A stretch of DNA of 31,099 bases, taken from positions 289,971 through 321,069 of the forward strand of contig NW_003137829.1 in assembly GCF_000003605.2 (NCBI RefSeq), written 5' to 3'. The notes under the pieces were generated by a model, which was not told the origin of the DNA, did not search any database, and saw nothing but the letters and a program-made list of their open reading frames with translations. A program made the translations under genes and the position numbers. Origin of the DNA: Saccoglossus kowalevskii. Lineage: Eukaryota > Hemichordata > Enteropneusta > Harrimaniidae. Below are positions 20,301 to 29,955 of the stretch, piece after piece. The first letter of the stretch is position 1, and every line of letters begins with the position of its first letter.

Positions 20301-23300
20301 TTTGTTTTCTCGAGTTTTCACCGGCTACACCGGCGTTCCACAGCAGCGCGTACAAAGCCCATAGAAATACGTGGTACAGTGGTGCCTATTTTCTTAACCG
20401 CCCTCAGCGTTGAAATTGGGACAGGGGACCAGACTAATAGAAATACGTGGTACAGTGGTGCGCGTCTTAGCAACGTAGAACGTCTGTGACGTAGCTCCGC
20501 CCCCGAGGATTCGAATGATCTGACCATGGATGTTAACCGAATACAAATTGCCTTAGAAGATGACGTCACTATTACTAGTGTGAGTTCAATTTAGTACATC
20601 TTATACTGATCGTACTTGTTTGAACTACAAACAAACATTCGTACACATTTCATGATTATGACTGTTACTACTATGTAATTTTAAAGAGAAACTAAATTTA
20701 AATTAAATAAACATGTCATACTTTCTAAAAAAATAACACGTTCTTTTCAGTGCTTATTTTTTCCCAGTGTAGATAGAAGTGTCTTCTGTTTGGGTGGCAA
20801 AGTCTCATCCATATTAATTCTCAAATGGAATAATCACGTGTTTTAATAGTCAGTTGATAATTAAATTAGAATTATATTGGACTTTTATACATTTGATTTT
20901 CAATTTCCATATACACGATTTTTAAGGGTCCCTTTTTACTCATCAAATACAATTGACAAAAAAACATGATTTATTGTTTTAGAAGGTTACTGACAAGAAA
21001 ATGTTCTTATGAGTTAATTGGTAATTATCTCTCGCCAAATATGCTAATTTTTTCAAGATAGGTCTGCTACAAATTACCTTTGTTTGCATTTACAACCTCT
21101 AAGAAAAGTTACTAACAATGAATGTTCTATGAGTTACGATTCATCGCTTCGCTTGGTGATTATCTCTCGCCAAATATGCTAATTTTCCCAAACAAGTCTT
21201 ATATCTGCTACCTTCACTTAGCTTTGAACTTTATTTTATCAAGATGCTTTTGTTTTGTTTTACTTTATCAAATGTGCAATTTTACATACTAGTAAATAAA
21301 GTTTTGTTCTCAGTAATTCCCGCTGTAAATTTATATTTATAAGTTACTCTGTGATCATAATTTGTTATCTTCTACCCTTCAAAGTTTCTAATGGTTCGCT
21401 CTCGACAAGACCTACAATCTCTATCGCATCACATGAATTGTAACGTTTGGACATATGACACTGTCGATCACGTGAAAATAACTGCCACATATAGTTACTT
21501 ACCAAGCTCACAGTGATCCCCAGTAAACCCGTACTGGCAGTCACACGTGTATGAGTTGACGCCATCAGAGCACGTGCCATCGTTGTTACACGGATTGGAC
21601 TCACAGTCATCCGGGTCTGTCAGAGACAATAACAATTACTTGTATTTTATATTGAATTTTGGATATGTGAAAACATATATTTGCTGTTTGATATTACCCA
21701 CAATGCAGTATGACTATTCGAGCACGTGACGCAAATATTTGCATGATATTACTGTTAGATGTTCATTTATAATTTACGATTTCTTTATTCAATCAATGCC
21801 CTTCCATATATACTCTACTTGTCCTGAAGAGGGGCATATACAATTAAAATGAGGGAGTGACATTGGAGGGCAGAGGTTAGGATAAGGGTTATAGGCGAGG
21901 AACGGAACTCGTACTAGACTTGCATACAGTCTCGTGCTTATGTCATGAATTTGTTTTTGCGTATCTGTATTTTTGCTGTGTTATGTCTGTCATCGTTTAG
22001 GCCTATTTGAAGTGTTGGAAGGAACTTGGCTCAGTGATTTGGAACTAATTACGAGATAACCGTCACTATTCTGACTACGATTTCTGACAGTTGGTATCCG
22101 TAGTTATTAATGTAGTGAACGATTAATCAAAAGATATGACGTATTTAGTACTTAGTGTGATTGGCTGTATGATTGAAGGTTACGCCCTAGAGTCTTTTTA
22201 CTGTTTTGTAATTGGTTAGAGTTTTGAAAATGAATAAAGAGAGTTTGAGTTGGTCTTGGCAAGTACTCCACGATAGACGCAGTCTGAGTCCAGTCCTAGA
22301 GAGCAGAGGCAGTCCAGTCTTGGAAGAGTCTTGGGTCAGCATTGCGATAGTCTTGGGGATTTTTCCCCAGGGTGCTGTGTCTTATAGAGTGCTCGATTGA
22401 CCGACTAAGACGAGAGTTGAAACGTATTTCGCTGTGTGTGTCTTATTTGACTGTAAAGTATAAGTGACTTTCCCGATCCCATACCTCAAGGGGACGAGTT
22501 ATAGAGACGAGACGAGATTCCCCCCTGACAAGTGTGGAGAACCCCAGAGAGAAGAATTACCCCCTGATACTTATTTGTTAGTGTAACATATCATGGGAGT
22601 ATGTAAATGGCGATAGCCGGGTTACCGCGAAATAAACATGGCATTGTGCCATTTATACACTCCCATATTTTATTTTATTGAAAAAAAAAACACGAGAGAC
22701 TGCATGCAAGTCTGAACCCGTACCCTAATTTAATAATATAGTGTTACTGTGCTTTATTTAGACGAAATTTGGTCTCACACAGGTACGTTATTTTCATATA
22801 GATTTGTCATAAATTAAATGAAAATTGTGTTTTTAATGAAAAAATAAATTACAAGTGGAAGTAATTTATTCAACAACAGAGTTATAAAGCAGATGTGGCC
22901 CTGCCAGTGGTCAGTGTCAAATATTGGAAATTAGAGAATTATTTGATGACGGGGGAATTATGTTGACATTGCCGACCACTTTAAATTGAAGTAACTAGTT
23001 TATAAGTAAGTAACCACACGGGGCAGAGGGCTGCTGTGAGGGCATATTCTAACTTTCCGAGTATACATGTATTACCTGCTGGTTCCTTGCCTCCTGTTGC
23101 TATTACCACGCCGATGATTACGACAAGCGCTACGGTGCCTGCTACGGCGGCTCCTATAGCAATCAGTTTTTGACGTTTACGTTTCTTTGACTCTTCCCCA
23201 AGTTGGTTCTACAGATTATAATACAACACATCAGTAGACATACGTAACATGGTTCAACCATGAAGGTAAAAGTATTTTACTTCCATGGTTCAACGTATAG

Positions 23301-26300
23301 TATATATTTCTGAGTGCTACAGTTGACGTACAGCGCCACAGACGTCGTACTACGATGCATTCGTCGTACAGCACCACGGTCGTGGTACAGTGCTACAGTT
23401 GACGTACAGCGACACAGACATCGTACAGCGACACAATTGTCGTACAGCGCCAAAAGCGTCGTACAGCGCCAAAGGCGTTGTATAGAGCCACAGACGTCAC
23501 ACATTGCCATAGACATCGCACAGTGCTACAGTTTACGTACAACGCCTCAGACATCGTACATCGCTACAGTTTACGTACAGCGCCATAGACGTCGTAAATC
23601 GCCACAGTTTACGTACAGCGCCAAAGACGTCGTACATTGCTACAGTTTACGTACAGCGCCATATACGTCGTACATCGCTACAGTTTACGTACAGCGCCAC
23701 AGACGTCGTACATCGCTACAGTTTACGTACAACGCCATTAACGTCGTACATCGCTACAGTTGACGCACAGCGCGACAGACGTCGTACATTGCTACTGTCG
23801 TCGTATAGAGCCAAAGACGTCACACAGTGCCACAGACGTCGTATGTCGCTACAGTTTACGTACAGCGTCACAGACGTCGTACATCGCTACTATCGTTGTA
23901 TAGAGCCACAGACGTCACATAGTGCCATAGACATCGTACAGCGCTACAGTTTACGTACAGCGCCACAGACGTCGTACATTTCTACAGTTTACGTACAGGG
24001 CCATAAACGTCGTAAACCACCACTTACGTCACACAGCACTACAGTTTACGCACAGTGCCATAGACATTGTACAGTGCTACAGTTTACGTACAGTGCCATA
24101 AACGTCGTACATCGCTACAGTTTACGTACAGCGCCATAGACGTCGTACATCGCTACAGTTTACGTACAGCGCCAAAGACGTCGTACATTGCTACAGTTTA
24201 CGTACAGCGCCACAGACGTCGTACATCGCTACAGTTTACGTACAGCGTCACAGACGTCGTACATCGCTAATATCATTGTATGGAGCCACAGACGCCATAC
24301 AGTGTCACAGACATCGTGCAGTGCTACAGTTTACGTACAGCGCCATTAACGTCGTACATCGCTACAGTTTACGTACAGCGCCATAGACGTTGTACATCGC
24401 TACAGTTTACGTACAGCGTTACAGACGTCGTACATCGCTACAGTTTACGTACAGCGCCATATACGTCGTACATCGCAAAAGTTTACGTATAGTGCAAAAG
24501 GCGTCGTACATCGCTACAGTTTACGTACAGCGCCACAGACGTCGTACATTGCTACAGTTTACGTACAGCGCCACAGACGTCGTACATCGCTACTGTCATT
24601 GTATGGAGCCACAGACGTCATACAGTGTCACAGACATCGTGCAGTGCTACAGTTTACGTACAGCGCCACAGACGTCGTACATCGCTACTGTCATTGTATA
24701 GAGCCACAGACGTCACATAGTGCCATTGACATCGAACAGCGCTACGGTTTACGTACAGCGCCATAGACGTCGTAAACCACCACTTACGTCACACTGCGCT
24801 ACAGTTTACGCACAGTGCCATAGACATCGTACAGTGCTACAGTTTACGTACAGCGCCATAAACGTCGTACATCGCTACTGTCGTCGTATAGAGCCACATG
24901 TATAACACAGTGCTATATGCGTCGTACAGCGCTACAGTCGCCGTACATCGCTACAGTTTACGTACAGCACCACAGATGTCGTACATCGCTACAGTTTACG
25001 TACAGCGCCACAGACGTCGTACATCGCTACTGTCGTCGTATAGAACCATATGTATCACACAGTGCTATATACGTCGTACAGCGCTACAGTCACCGTACAA
25101 CGCTAGCGTCGTCGTACAGCATCATCGTCGTCGTACAGCGCCACAGTCGCCCTGTCGCCCCACATACGCCGTAAATTGTCATAGTCGCCATACAGCGACC
25201 GTACAACTCCTGCCAATTCGGGATGTATAGATACCTGTCGAGAAAATTGCTCCGTGGGAACAAGTGAATGATTTTGTTAACATAGTTCCGTACATAAATA
25301 AATGGGTTCTTTCCCGAAAAAATATGTAATAATATATTATAACTAATTGTAAAAAATATACAGGGTCATTATCTATTGGCTAAGTTTTATAGCATAGATG
25401 TCATAGTAGACCTCGCCTCAGCCTCGTCAGTACTGGCACTAATGTATATGTCACCGAACTACTTTTCGCACAAACAACGAGTGTACATGTCACTCCATAT
25501 CTAAAAAATGTGTTAAGCACTCCTTGTTGTCACGAATTGATATAATAATAAATATTATTGTTTCGCAAAATAAATGAATAATTTTGCATTTCAATAAAGT
25601 TGCCGTAGACAAATATTTCCATGGAAAAGTGTAGTTCACCTTCCATTTCTTGAAGTGGATATTAGTATGCCTTCCCTATTCAATAGCTTGGTTATGGTAG
25701 CTTGTTCTCGAACTTGGCTACTAAAACACTTTGTTTTGGATTCAGTGTAGTTGAGTATTCCTCACAATTGAATTTCGTTCTCAAATGCATATATCCTCAT
25801 TTTGTTATTTCTCTATTTTTTGACTCCATAAAATAATATATCTTTGTTGAATACGAAATGCTAGAAAATCTTGATTGTTAATATATTTGTGTTTCGGAAA
25901 AACTATAAAAATAATTCCGATTAAATTTAATTGTTAGCGTTTGCTACAGATATTTTTTCTCCCCAAAATATGTCGTACTGGGCGAATAAATCAAAAGTTG
26001 TTGACTTATGTCCAAATTAATAATTTTGTTACACAATTAAAAGTTTGTAATCCAATGTTAACGCTATGGGTTACATCAGTCCATTCAGCACACATTTGAT
26101 TGGATGACACATTATGTTACAGTCACCTGTATAAACTATATGCCCCACTACTGTGCCTGTGAATGGCTTTTTTTTTTTTGAGTGAATTATAAAGAAACAT
26201 TCAGTCACCGTAAATCAATATATGTATCGATGATGAAACGATTCAGACACTGCTAAATATATGTACACTTTGGTAGCAATCTCCAGGCTCCTGATTATGC

Positions 26301-26691
26301 AGGTCTAACGATGTCGTTCAAATACATCCTTTTTCTCGAGAGACGAGGACAAATGTGACGAAATGCTTTAATAATCCTAATTCCCTTCGTAACAATTTAC
26401 AATATCATTCACATTTTTACCAGAACTGACCGTGAACAAGTTGTTGTCCATGTCCGTCAGATCACCCGAGCATGTAGCGGTGATATTTGTTTAACTGATT
26501 GAAATCTACAATACTTATAGCCTCGTTGATTGGCGAAACCAAACGCAACTTAATATAAAGTGTAAACTAATGATTTAACTTACAAATTATTAACAACGAA
26601 TTAATAACACAGTTAATTAACAACATAATGAGTAGTTCACCTCATTTGACAACGTCCTATTGCCATCAACAGGTTCTACTTTGTTATCCAT
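14040..26691 (-). CDS. type II membrane protein: TM - EGF x5 - WSC - CUB (nine-exon model)
   Basis: Nine exons with GT/AG borders join in frame to 1404 nt (467 residues plus stop). Residues 1-31 are a short cytoplasmic tail with the basic cluster KKRKRQK; 32-54 form one hydrophobic helix. With no signal peptide and positive charges before the helix, a type II orientation is predicted. EGF domains span about 62-99, 100-136, 137-174, 175-212 and 213-249, each on its own phase-1/phase-1 exon; EGF4 (DFDEC...[10 protein letters not shown]) and EGF5 (NTNEC) carry the calcium-binding pattern. WSC (250-352) has the usual eight Cys; CUB (353-467) has only the first Cys pair and ends at the stop. WSC then CUB is the order in Kremen receptors, but kringle and C-terminal anchor are absent. 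A cell-surface glycan- or protein-binding role is inferred. A further EGF exon could lie in the N gap. Exon 1 is the least certain part. Confidence 0.85.
14435..14792 (+). repeat. pentanucleotide array (AGTGT/AGTGC)n in intron 8
   Basis: About 70 units of TAGTG or CAGTG with a few slips (a GTGTGTAG step near 14563) and point changes to TACAG. The left two thirds are almost all TAGTG and the right part mostly CAGTG. The minus strand lacks stop codons through the array, which creates long but meaningless open frames fused to exon 8. Confidence 0.95.
14830..15138 (-). CDS. exon 8: WSC domain
   Basis: 309 nt, acceptor CTACCCAAAG, donor CAA|GTAAGT, phase 1 at both ends. It encodes one complete WSC domain: [49 protein letters not shown] and the closing SVYQT, with eight Cys in the family pattern. 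WSC domains bind carbohydrate or protein ligands in fungal sensors, polycystin-1 and Kremen (family knowledge). Confidence 0.93.
15524..16214 (+). mobile_element. solo LTR, copy 1, in intron 7
   Basis: A 691-bp sequence beginning TGTCATGAATTTG and ending ...CCCCCGTGATA, flanked by the 4-bp direct repeat ATAA (15520-15523 and 16215-16218). A close relative in the same orientation is at 21941-22569. AATAAA lies at 15844-15849, as in an LTR polyadenylation signal. It contains an internal duplication of cttggggacttttccccagga with the linking gacgcagtcctgg. No internal retroelement coding region is attached, so it is a solo LTR. Its right edge is 15 nt from the start of intron 7. Confidence 0.8.
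16230..16340 (-). CDS. exon 7: EGF domain 5 (calcium-binding type)
   Basis: 111 nt, acceptor ACGTTCTAG, donor A|GTAAGT, phase 1 at both ends. [16 protein letters not shown]...[12 protein letters not shown] fits the calcium-binding pattern. A solo LTR begins 15 nt beyond the first intron base after this exon. Confidence 0.92.
16502..16662 (+). mobile_element. 161-bp MITE-like element in intron 6
   Basis: The left end AAAGCGGGAGGGTGGTCACC continues into TGCGCA. It is mirrored by the right end, whose reverse complement starts AAAGCGGGGGAGTCGTCACC and continues TACGCA, giving about 26 bp of imperfect TIR. No coding content. Confidence 0.65.
16914..17027 (-). CDS. exon 6: EGF domain 4 (calcium-binding type)
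   Basis: 114 nt, acceptor TTTGCCAG, donor A|GTGAGT, phase 1 at both ends. [16 protein letters not shown]...[12 protein letters not shown] matches the full calcium-binding EGF pattern. NAT within the domain is a possible N-glycosylation site. Confidence 0.92.
17028..18074. other. intron 5: no element recognised except a short tandem repeat
   Basis: AT-rich intron. Near 17979-18022 a 15-mer, acatgacgtggtcac, occurs about three times in tandem with small changes. No coding frame with a domain. Confidence 0.5.
18075..18188 (-). CDS. exon 5: EGF domain 3
   Basis: 114 nt, acceptor TTTTACAG, donor G|GTAAGA, phase 1 at both ends. Cys pattern [14 protein letters not shown]...[25 protein letters not shown] has the Asp and Tyr of calcium-binding EGFs, though the first box is E-I-N-E. 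Confidence 0.92.
   Translation of the reverse strand, partial: KLTNVFPHRVKMKELVLMELIPTYVTVLMVLEVLTVK
18483..18770 (+). repeat. direct repeat left of the gap (filled copy)
   Basis: From atattgctttggagtacaatttattgcaaaatg to caattatagaattctctcc this matches 19590-19712, except that it contains a 155-bp insertion flanked by TTAA (18561-18715). Confidence 0.85.
18561..18715 (+). mobile_element. TTAA-flanked MITE, piggyBac-like target site
   Basis: TTAA at 18557-18560 and 18716-18719 bracket a 155-bp insert whose ends AGGGGCACC and GGTTCCCCT are near-perfect inverse matches. The empty site with a single TTAA is present at 19590-19712. TTAA duplication is typical of piggyBac and a few other superfamilies; the terminal bases do not decide which. 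Confidence 0.65.
18865..18896. repeat. 15-bp perfect inverted repeat abutting the assembly gap
   Basis: CAGGGAGCTGTAATG and CATTACAGCTCCCTG are exact reverse complements separated by CT. The next base is the first N. It may be a real foldback that stopped assembly, or a misassembled contig end. Confidence 0.85.
18897..19582. other. assembly gap (686 N)
   Basis: Unknown sequence within intron 4. Because neighbouring exons are phase-1/phase-1, any EGF exon hidden here would fit without changing the frame. Confidence 1.
19590..19712 (+). repeat. direct repeat right of the gap (empty copy)
   Basis: Matches 18483-18770 without the TTAA-flanked insert. Identity stops just after tctctccaatctt, so the two flanks are not simply the same contig end read twice. 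Confidence 0.82.
19756..19866 (-). CDS. exon 4: EGF domain 2
   Basis: 111 nt, acceptor ATATTGAAG, donor G|GTAAGT, phase 1 at both ends. Cys pattern [13 protein letters not shown]...[14 protein letters not shown]. The N-terminal box is only D-S-C, so calcium binding is unlikely. Confidence 0.9.
20110..20506 (-). mobile_element. TIR repeat, copy B, in intron 3
   Basis: A 397-bp element with perfect 11-bp ends TCGGGGGCGGA (20110-20120) and TCCGCCCCCGA (20496-20506). It is the uninterrupted relative of 11989-12901 in reverse orientation. Compared with copy A it carries an extra segment: the block atagaaatacgtggtacagtggtgc appears twice (near 20361 and 20439), so about 76 bp is duplicated or inserted. 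No coding capacity; no target duplication is obvious. Confidence 0.78.
20978..21200 (+). repeat. diverged tandem duplication in intron 3
   Basis: The block gttactgacaagaaaatgttcttatgagtt...attatctctcgccaaatatgctaatttt recurs about 130 bp later with changes; some 28 nt (attatctctcgccaaatatgctaatttt) are identical. Confidence 0.7.
21503..21616 (-). CDS. exon 3: EGF domain 1
   Basis: 114 nt, acceptor CTCTGACAG, donor G|GTAAGT, phase 1 at both ends. Six Cys in EGF order: [13 protein letters not shown]...[15 protein letters not shown]. The calcium-binding box is D-P-D-D rather than D-x-D/N-E/Q. Confidence 0.92.
21941..22569 (+). mobile_element. solo LTR, copy 2, in intron 2
   Basis: A 629-bp relative of 15524-16214: same start TGTCATGAATTTG, same end ...CCCCCTGATA, same orientation, AATAAA at 22233-22238. 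It is flanked by a different 4-bp direct repeat, CTTA (21937-21940 and 22570-22573), so it is an independent insertion. It lacks the internal duplication seen in copy 1. Confidence 0.8.
22590..22668. mobile_element. short foldback element in intron 2
   Basis: The left arm atgggagtatgtaaatggc and the right arm gccatttatacactcccat are inverse matches with two mismatches, separated by about 35 nt. It lies about 20 bp beyond solo LTR copy 2. Confidence 0.7.
23076..23208 (-). CDS. exon 2: transmembrane anchor
   Basis: 133 nt after an AATCTGTAG acceptor. It encodes [14 protein letters not shown] and then the hydrophobic helix [20 protein letters not shown], ending at GCA G|GTAATA in phase 1. The frame is open and GC-richer than its surroundings. 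The split codon with exon 3 gives Asp. Confidence 0.85.
23256..23290. repeat. AACCATGAAGGTAAAA foldback in intron 1
   Basis: The arms AACCATGAAGGTAAAA and TTTTACTTCCATGGTT pair with few mismatches around a short centre. A related foldback is at 3858-3890. Confidence 0.75.
23327..25207 (+). repeat. 19-bp minisatellite, about 99 monomers, with dimer and higher-order structure (intron 1)
   Basis: The basic unit is 19 bp. Two alternating types dominate: CGTACAGCGCCACAGACGT and CGTACATCGCTACAGTTTA, making a 38-bp dimer. A third type begins CGTATAGAGCC. Landmark starts at 23327, 23479, 23802, 23897, 24125, 24277, 24600, 24695, 24885, 25037, 25094, 25113, 25132 and 25189 all differ by exact multiples of 19, so no net indel accumulates. 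Three pairs of landmarks are 798 bp (42 monomers) apart, showing a higher-order duplication. Partial units precede 23327 and the lattice breaks near 25200. Three periods make 19 codons, which explains the long open plus-strand frames here. They are not taken as genes. Confidence 0.97.
25215..26640. other. intron 1, distal part: no element recognised
   Basis: AT-rich sequence without domain-bearing frames. It contains the alternative first-exon candidate at 26431-26451 (MDNNLFT followed by GTCAGT). Confidence 0.4.
26641..26691 (-). CDS. exon 1 candidate of the TM-EGF-WSC-CUB gene
   Basis: ATG at 26691-26689 begins [17 protein letters not shown] and stops at a GAG|GTGAAC donor in phase 0, which fits the phase-0 start of exon 2. 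The donor is only moderate. An alternative first exon at 26431-26451 (MDNNLFT, donor ACG|GTCAGT, also phase 0) begins with a similar context. Confidence 0.5.
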
Positions 26692-29600
26692 GTCTTCGGC
26701 TCGTTACGTTAAATGTACTCTGTATTTTGCCAACCGTTTGACTGAGTGTGGAAATACTAAACCACTAATATATAAATGTTCGTGTGAAATCATGCTGCAA
26801 TGCCGTTGGTGTTGAGCTTACCGATCACACTCAATAGGTAGTCAATAGGTTTGCTCATTTCGGTAAAATATCTTATAACAGTGTGAATTGTTCGGAAACG
26901 CCACTCAAATGTACCAGCAGATTAACCTCGATGTAGAACGGTATTTGTTGCTCGTGGCTACGATATACGACGATTACGTTGTTATGGAAACCACTCCAGT
27001 ATAACAGCCTGAGTGCATGTTTCTCAAATGTTTTTAAACGATATTTAAACTTGAATGTTATGTTTAAAAACAAGAAAGTATTTTAAAGCGATTTAAAAAA
27101 AAAAACTACATGCGTTATTTATTTTACGTTCAATATCATTGTTACGTACTTAATTTTATTCTAAAAAATAGTTTTAATTTTCCGTTTTTCTAAAGGGTAG
27201 AACTTATATATATATATATATATATATAACAGTATTATATTAGATATTTCGTATCTGATTCGTTAAGGCAATCTGGCACGAGGGTCCGAGAGTGACTAAA
27301 GTTATATTTTTCTCAAGGAAGAACATATAAAATTTAAAAGGTTGCTTTTTATTTACCCCGGGTTGAAACTATATGATACAAATAGTATTTCACAACGAAT
27401 GGTGCCAACATCTATGTCTAGAATATCTATTTCTGGAGACGTTTGGCCGTTTAGGCGCGATATTTCTTCCAGTAAAAATGCAACATTTTGTCTTATTCAT
27501 GTATTTTTTATAATAAGTTTGTGAATATTTTTGGACCAAATGGGCAAAATTTTCTATTGGCTACAGGTGTCGTCCAACTTTTAGAAAAAAAAAATTACAT
27601 AAATGACCTTAGTAGTTTATGCTCAAAATTTGAATACAGCGCGACCCCCCCCCCCCACCGTCTATTAGTCGCTCTGTCTGGTTACTTTGACATGGTTATT
27701 TTTTGTGTGAAGAGTAGAAGCGAAATAACCGTTTCATTAAAAGGTTGTAAATCTCATGTCGAAATGTCTCGAAGATCTAAACATTTTAAATCTCTAAAAA
27801 TCTTACTTAATCATAATGACGAATTATTAGTTTTGTACAAGGCCCCATGGCATTCACATTGTATAGCCTAGGAAAATATTTTTTTTTTGTAATCAACTTT
27901 TGGCAATTAAGTAAAAAATGTTCACTAAGCTATTATTAAACAAATTAAACTCGTCTTGTCTAAGTGTTAATATGTATACACGATACAAAAGGAATCGAGG
28001 ATACAACATACTTCTCAAATTCAAATCTAAAATCTCAGTTCTGTCCAAGGATTATTAAATAAACTGGCCTCCTGCGTAAGCTGGTAGCATTACGGCGCTC
28101 GCAAAGAAGATAACTGTGCCACTTTATAATATCTTGAGGGATATTGTGTTATTCAACAACAATAGCTATAAAAATCTAAGCATTTGAAGTATGTATTAGT
28201 ATGGAAGGCAGTAATACGATTCCAGACCGTTCAAATAAGGCTCTTTCATCTATAAAAGCTTCTATATTTTCATATGACAAACTATGTAAAATATCTAATT
28301 ATATTGTTCAGAATATCTCGACTTATTTATAACCTAGAAATTCAATACGAAATGTTCTGTATCTTTCAGTCAATTGTTATTGTCAGTTGCCATAGTAGCA
28401 CAAACACTGATATTTTAGGATTGAATTGACCTCCTGGCAGTAGCTTTGCTGGCAACTCGTTTCACAAAGATCAATATAAGATTATTGATTAGTTGCTTTG
28501 TTGTATTGTTCCCGATATTTAAATTGTCAAGGGGGTCAACGGTTTATCCAACGATTGTGATTCGTTTCTTCTTTAGGGTCTATGGTCCCGCGTTATTCAA
28601 TTTTCTCAGATTAAATAAATACGTATGTAGTTTTTTTCGGCTGCTGGGCCTGTTCTTTCTATATGACATTTTCTCGGTGGTAATTCTATACATATATGGT
28701 GACATTGATAAATTCGATAAGTCCAGTTCTTTCTGTTAAATCTAATAGACAATATCAATCGACCCATCTCTCAAGTAGACACTGACTATTAAATCTAATA
28801 GAAACCATTTGACTTGAATCGCTTATTATAGGAGAATAACCACCACAGGCGAAGATAACACCGTGACTAATAACATTGTATAATATATAGAAACCATTAA
28901 ATTTATAAGACTAATAGTGGTAATATCTGATAGAAATCAATAATAAATCTAATGATCAACATTAGATATATGAAAAAAACTTCCATTTAATCTTATATTC
29001 GATAATGACTAATGTCGGTCGCGCCTTCATGATGTGAAAATAAGTATGCCATTTGCGTGCTAACAAATGCACCACGAATATGTTTGTTTTATTGTTAAAA
29101 TTCCTCTGCTTCTCACATCTTTTCTTAATCTATGTAGATTACAATACTGGTTTCCACTTATGCATTTTTGGAAAAAGGTTACTGTAACGCCAAGAATATT
29201 ACACAAACAAGATGGTAGAGTTTAATGCAATGTCCTGTTCTTTTTATTTCTGGACCAGTGTAAACAAAAGCAAAAACAAAACCCTGACCCAGTCTAGACA
29301 ACCGCCACTGTAAACAGCTTCAATCAAATAGTGTAGTTCAGTTTCAGCTAACAGTCAGTGACATTGGCATCAAATGAATGATTGATGGCCAAAATTAACT
29401 CAAAAACGAAGAAGAATCTTCCGCAAACCTAGCAGAAGGCAACATTCAAAAATGGACGGATGCTAAAGCATGACCTTTGACCGGTCAAAAGAAAGTAAAT
29501 GAAGAAATTGTTCTCCGATAAAAATAGTATTAAATCCAAGTATTGCATTATCAAAGATATGAAATTACAACCATAGGGCACTTTACAATGTCAGAAAAAT

Positions 29601-29955
29601 CATTTCACAGAAAAATCTCAAAATTATCAAAAATCGTCTCAAGAGGGCGCTGTGTTCAATTTCATGTCTCACATTACCTTCTCCATATTTATGCCGACTG
29701 TCTGAAAAGCCTTTGTTTGTTCGTGTGTTTATCTGACGATTTTAGATCCATAGTTACGCCATAGTTACAGTGGTTATGCGAAACGCTATGTCCAGGTACA
29801 GTTGTATGAAGATATGGTCAATTGTACCCAAGTATCCTAACATGTTATGGTGTTAGTTATTCCCCTCGAGATATTTCATGCCAGTATCACGTGACATCAC
29901 AAAGCGCTTTTTGTTAAAATATATACTATGTATATACATAACTCAACCCCCGTAC
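26692..29955. other. upstream region of the EGF/WSC/CUB gene; no gene supported
   Basis: AT-rich sequence with (TA)12 at 27205-27228 and C10 near 27642. Open frames at 27488-27871 (127 codons) and 28446-28739 (97 codons), both plus strand, show no domain, no splice context and low-complexity composition. Promoter elements of the downstream minus-strand gene presumably lie just above 26700 but none could be picked out. Confidence 0.4.

Noticed and set aside
15524-22569. The two LTR copies as the ends of one provirus
   Set aside because: Exons of the host gene lie between them, no gag-pol is present, and each copy has a different target duplication.
23327-25207. CRISPR array
   Set aside because: The units are contiguous 19-bp monomers without unique spacers, there are no cas genes, and the setting is an animal intron.
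23314-25230. Long open frames through the 19-bp repeat ([16 protein letters not shown]-type peptide)
   Set aside because: Three 19-bp periods equal 19 codons, so a stop-free monomer gives open frames in several phases at once. There is no start context, splice support or domain, and the array lies within an intron of the minus-strand gene.
27488-27871. A 127-codon plus-strand open frame
   Set aside because: No recognised domain, no codon or splice evidence, a C10 homopolymer inside, and AT-rich sequence on both sides. Chance is the simpler reading, though transcription was not testable.
28446-28739. A 97-codon hydrophobic plus-strand open frame
   Set aside because: The Phe/Leu/Ile-rich composition is what T-rich sequence gives by chance; there is no domain or upstream context.
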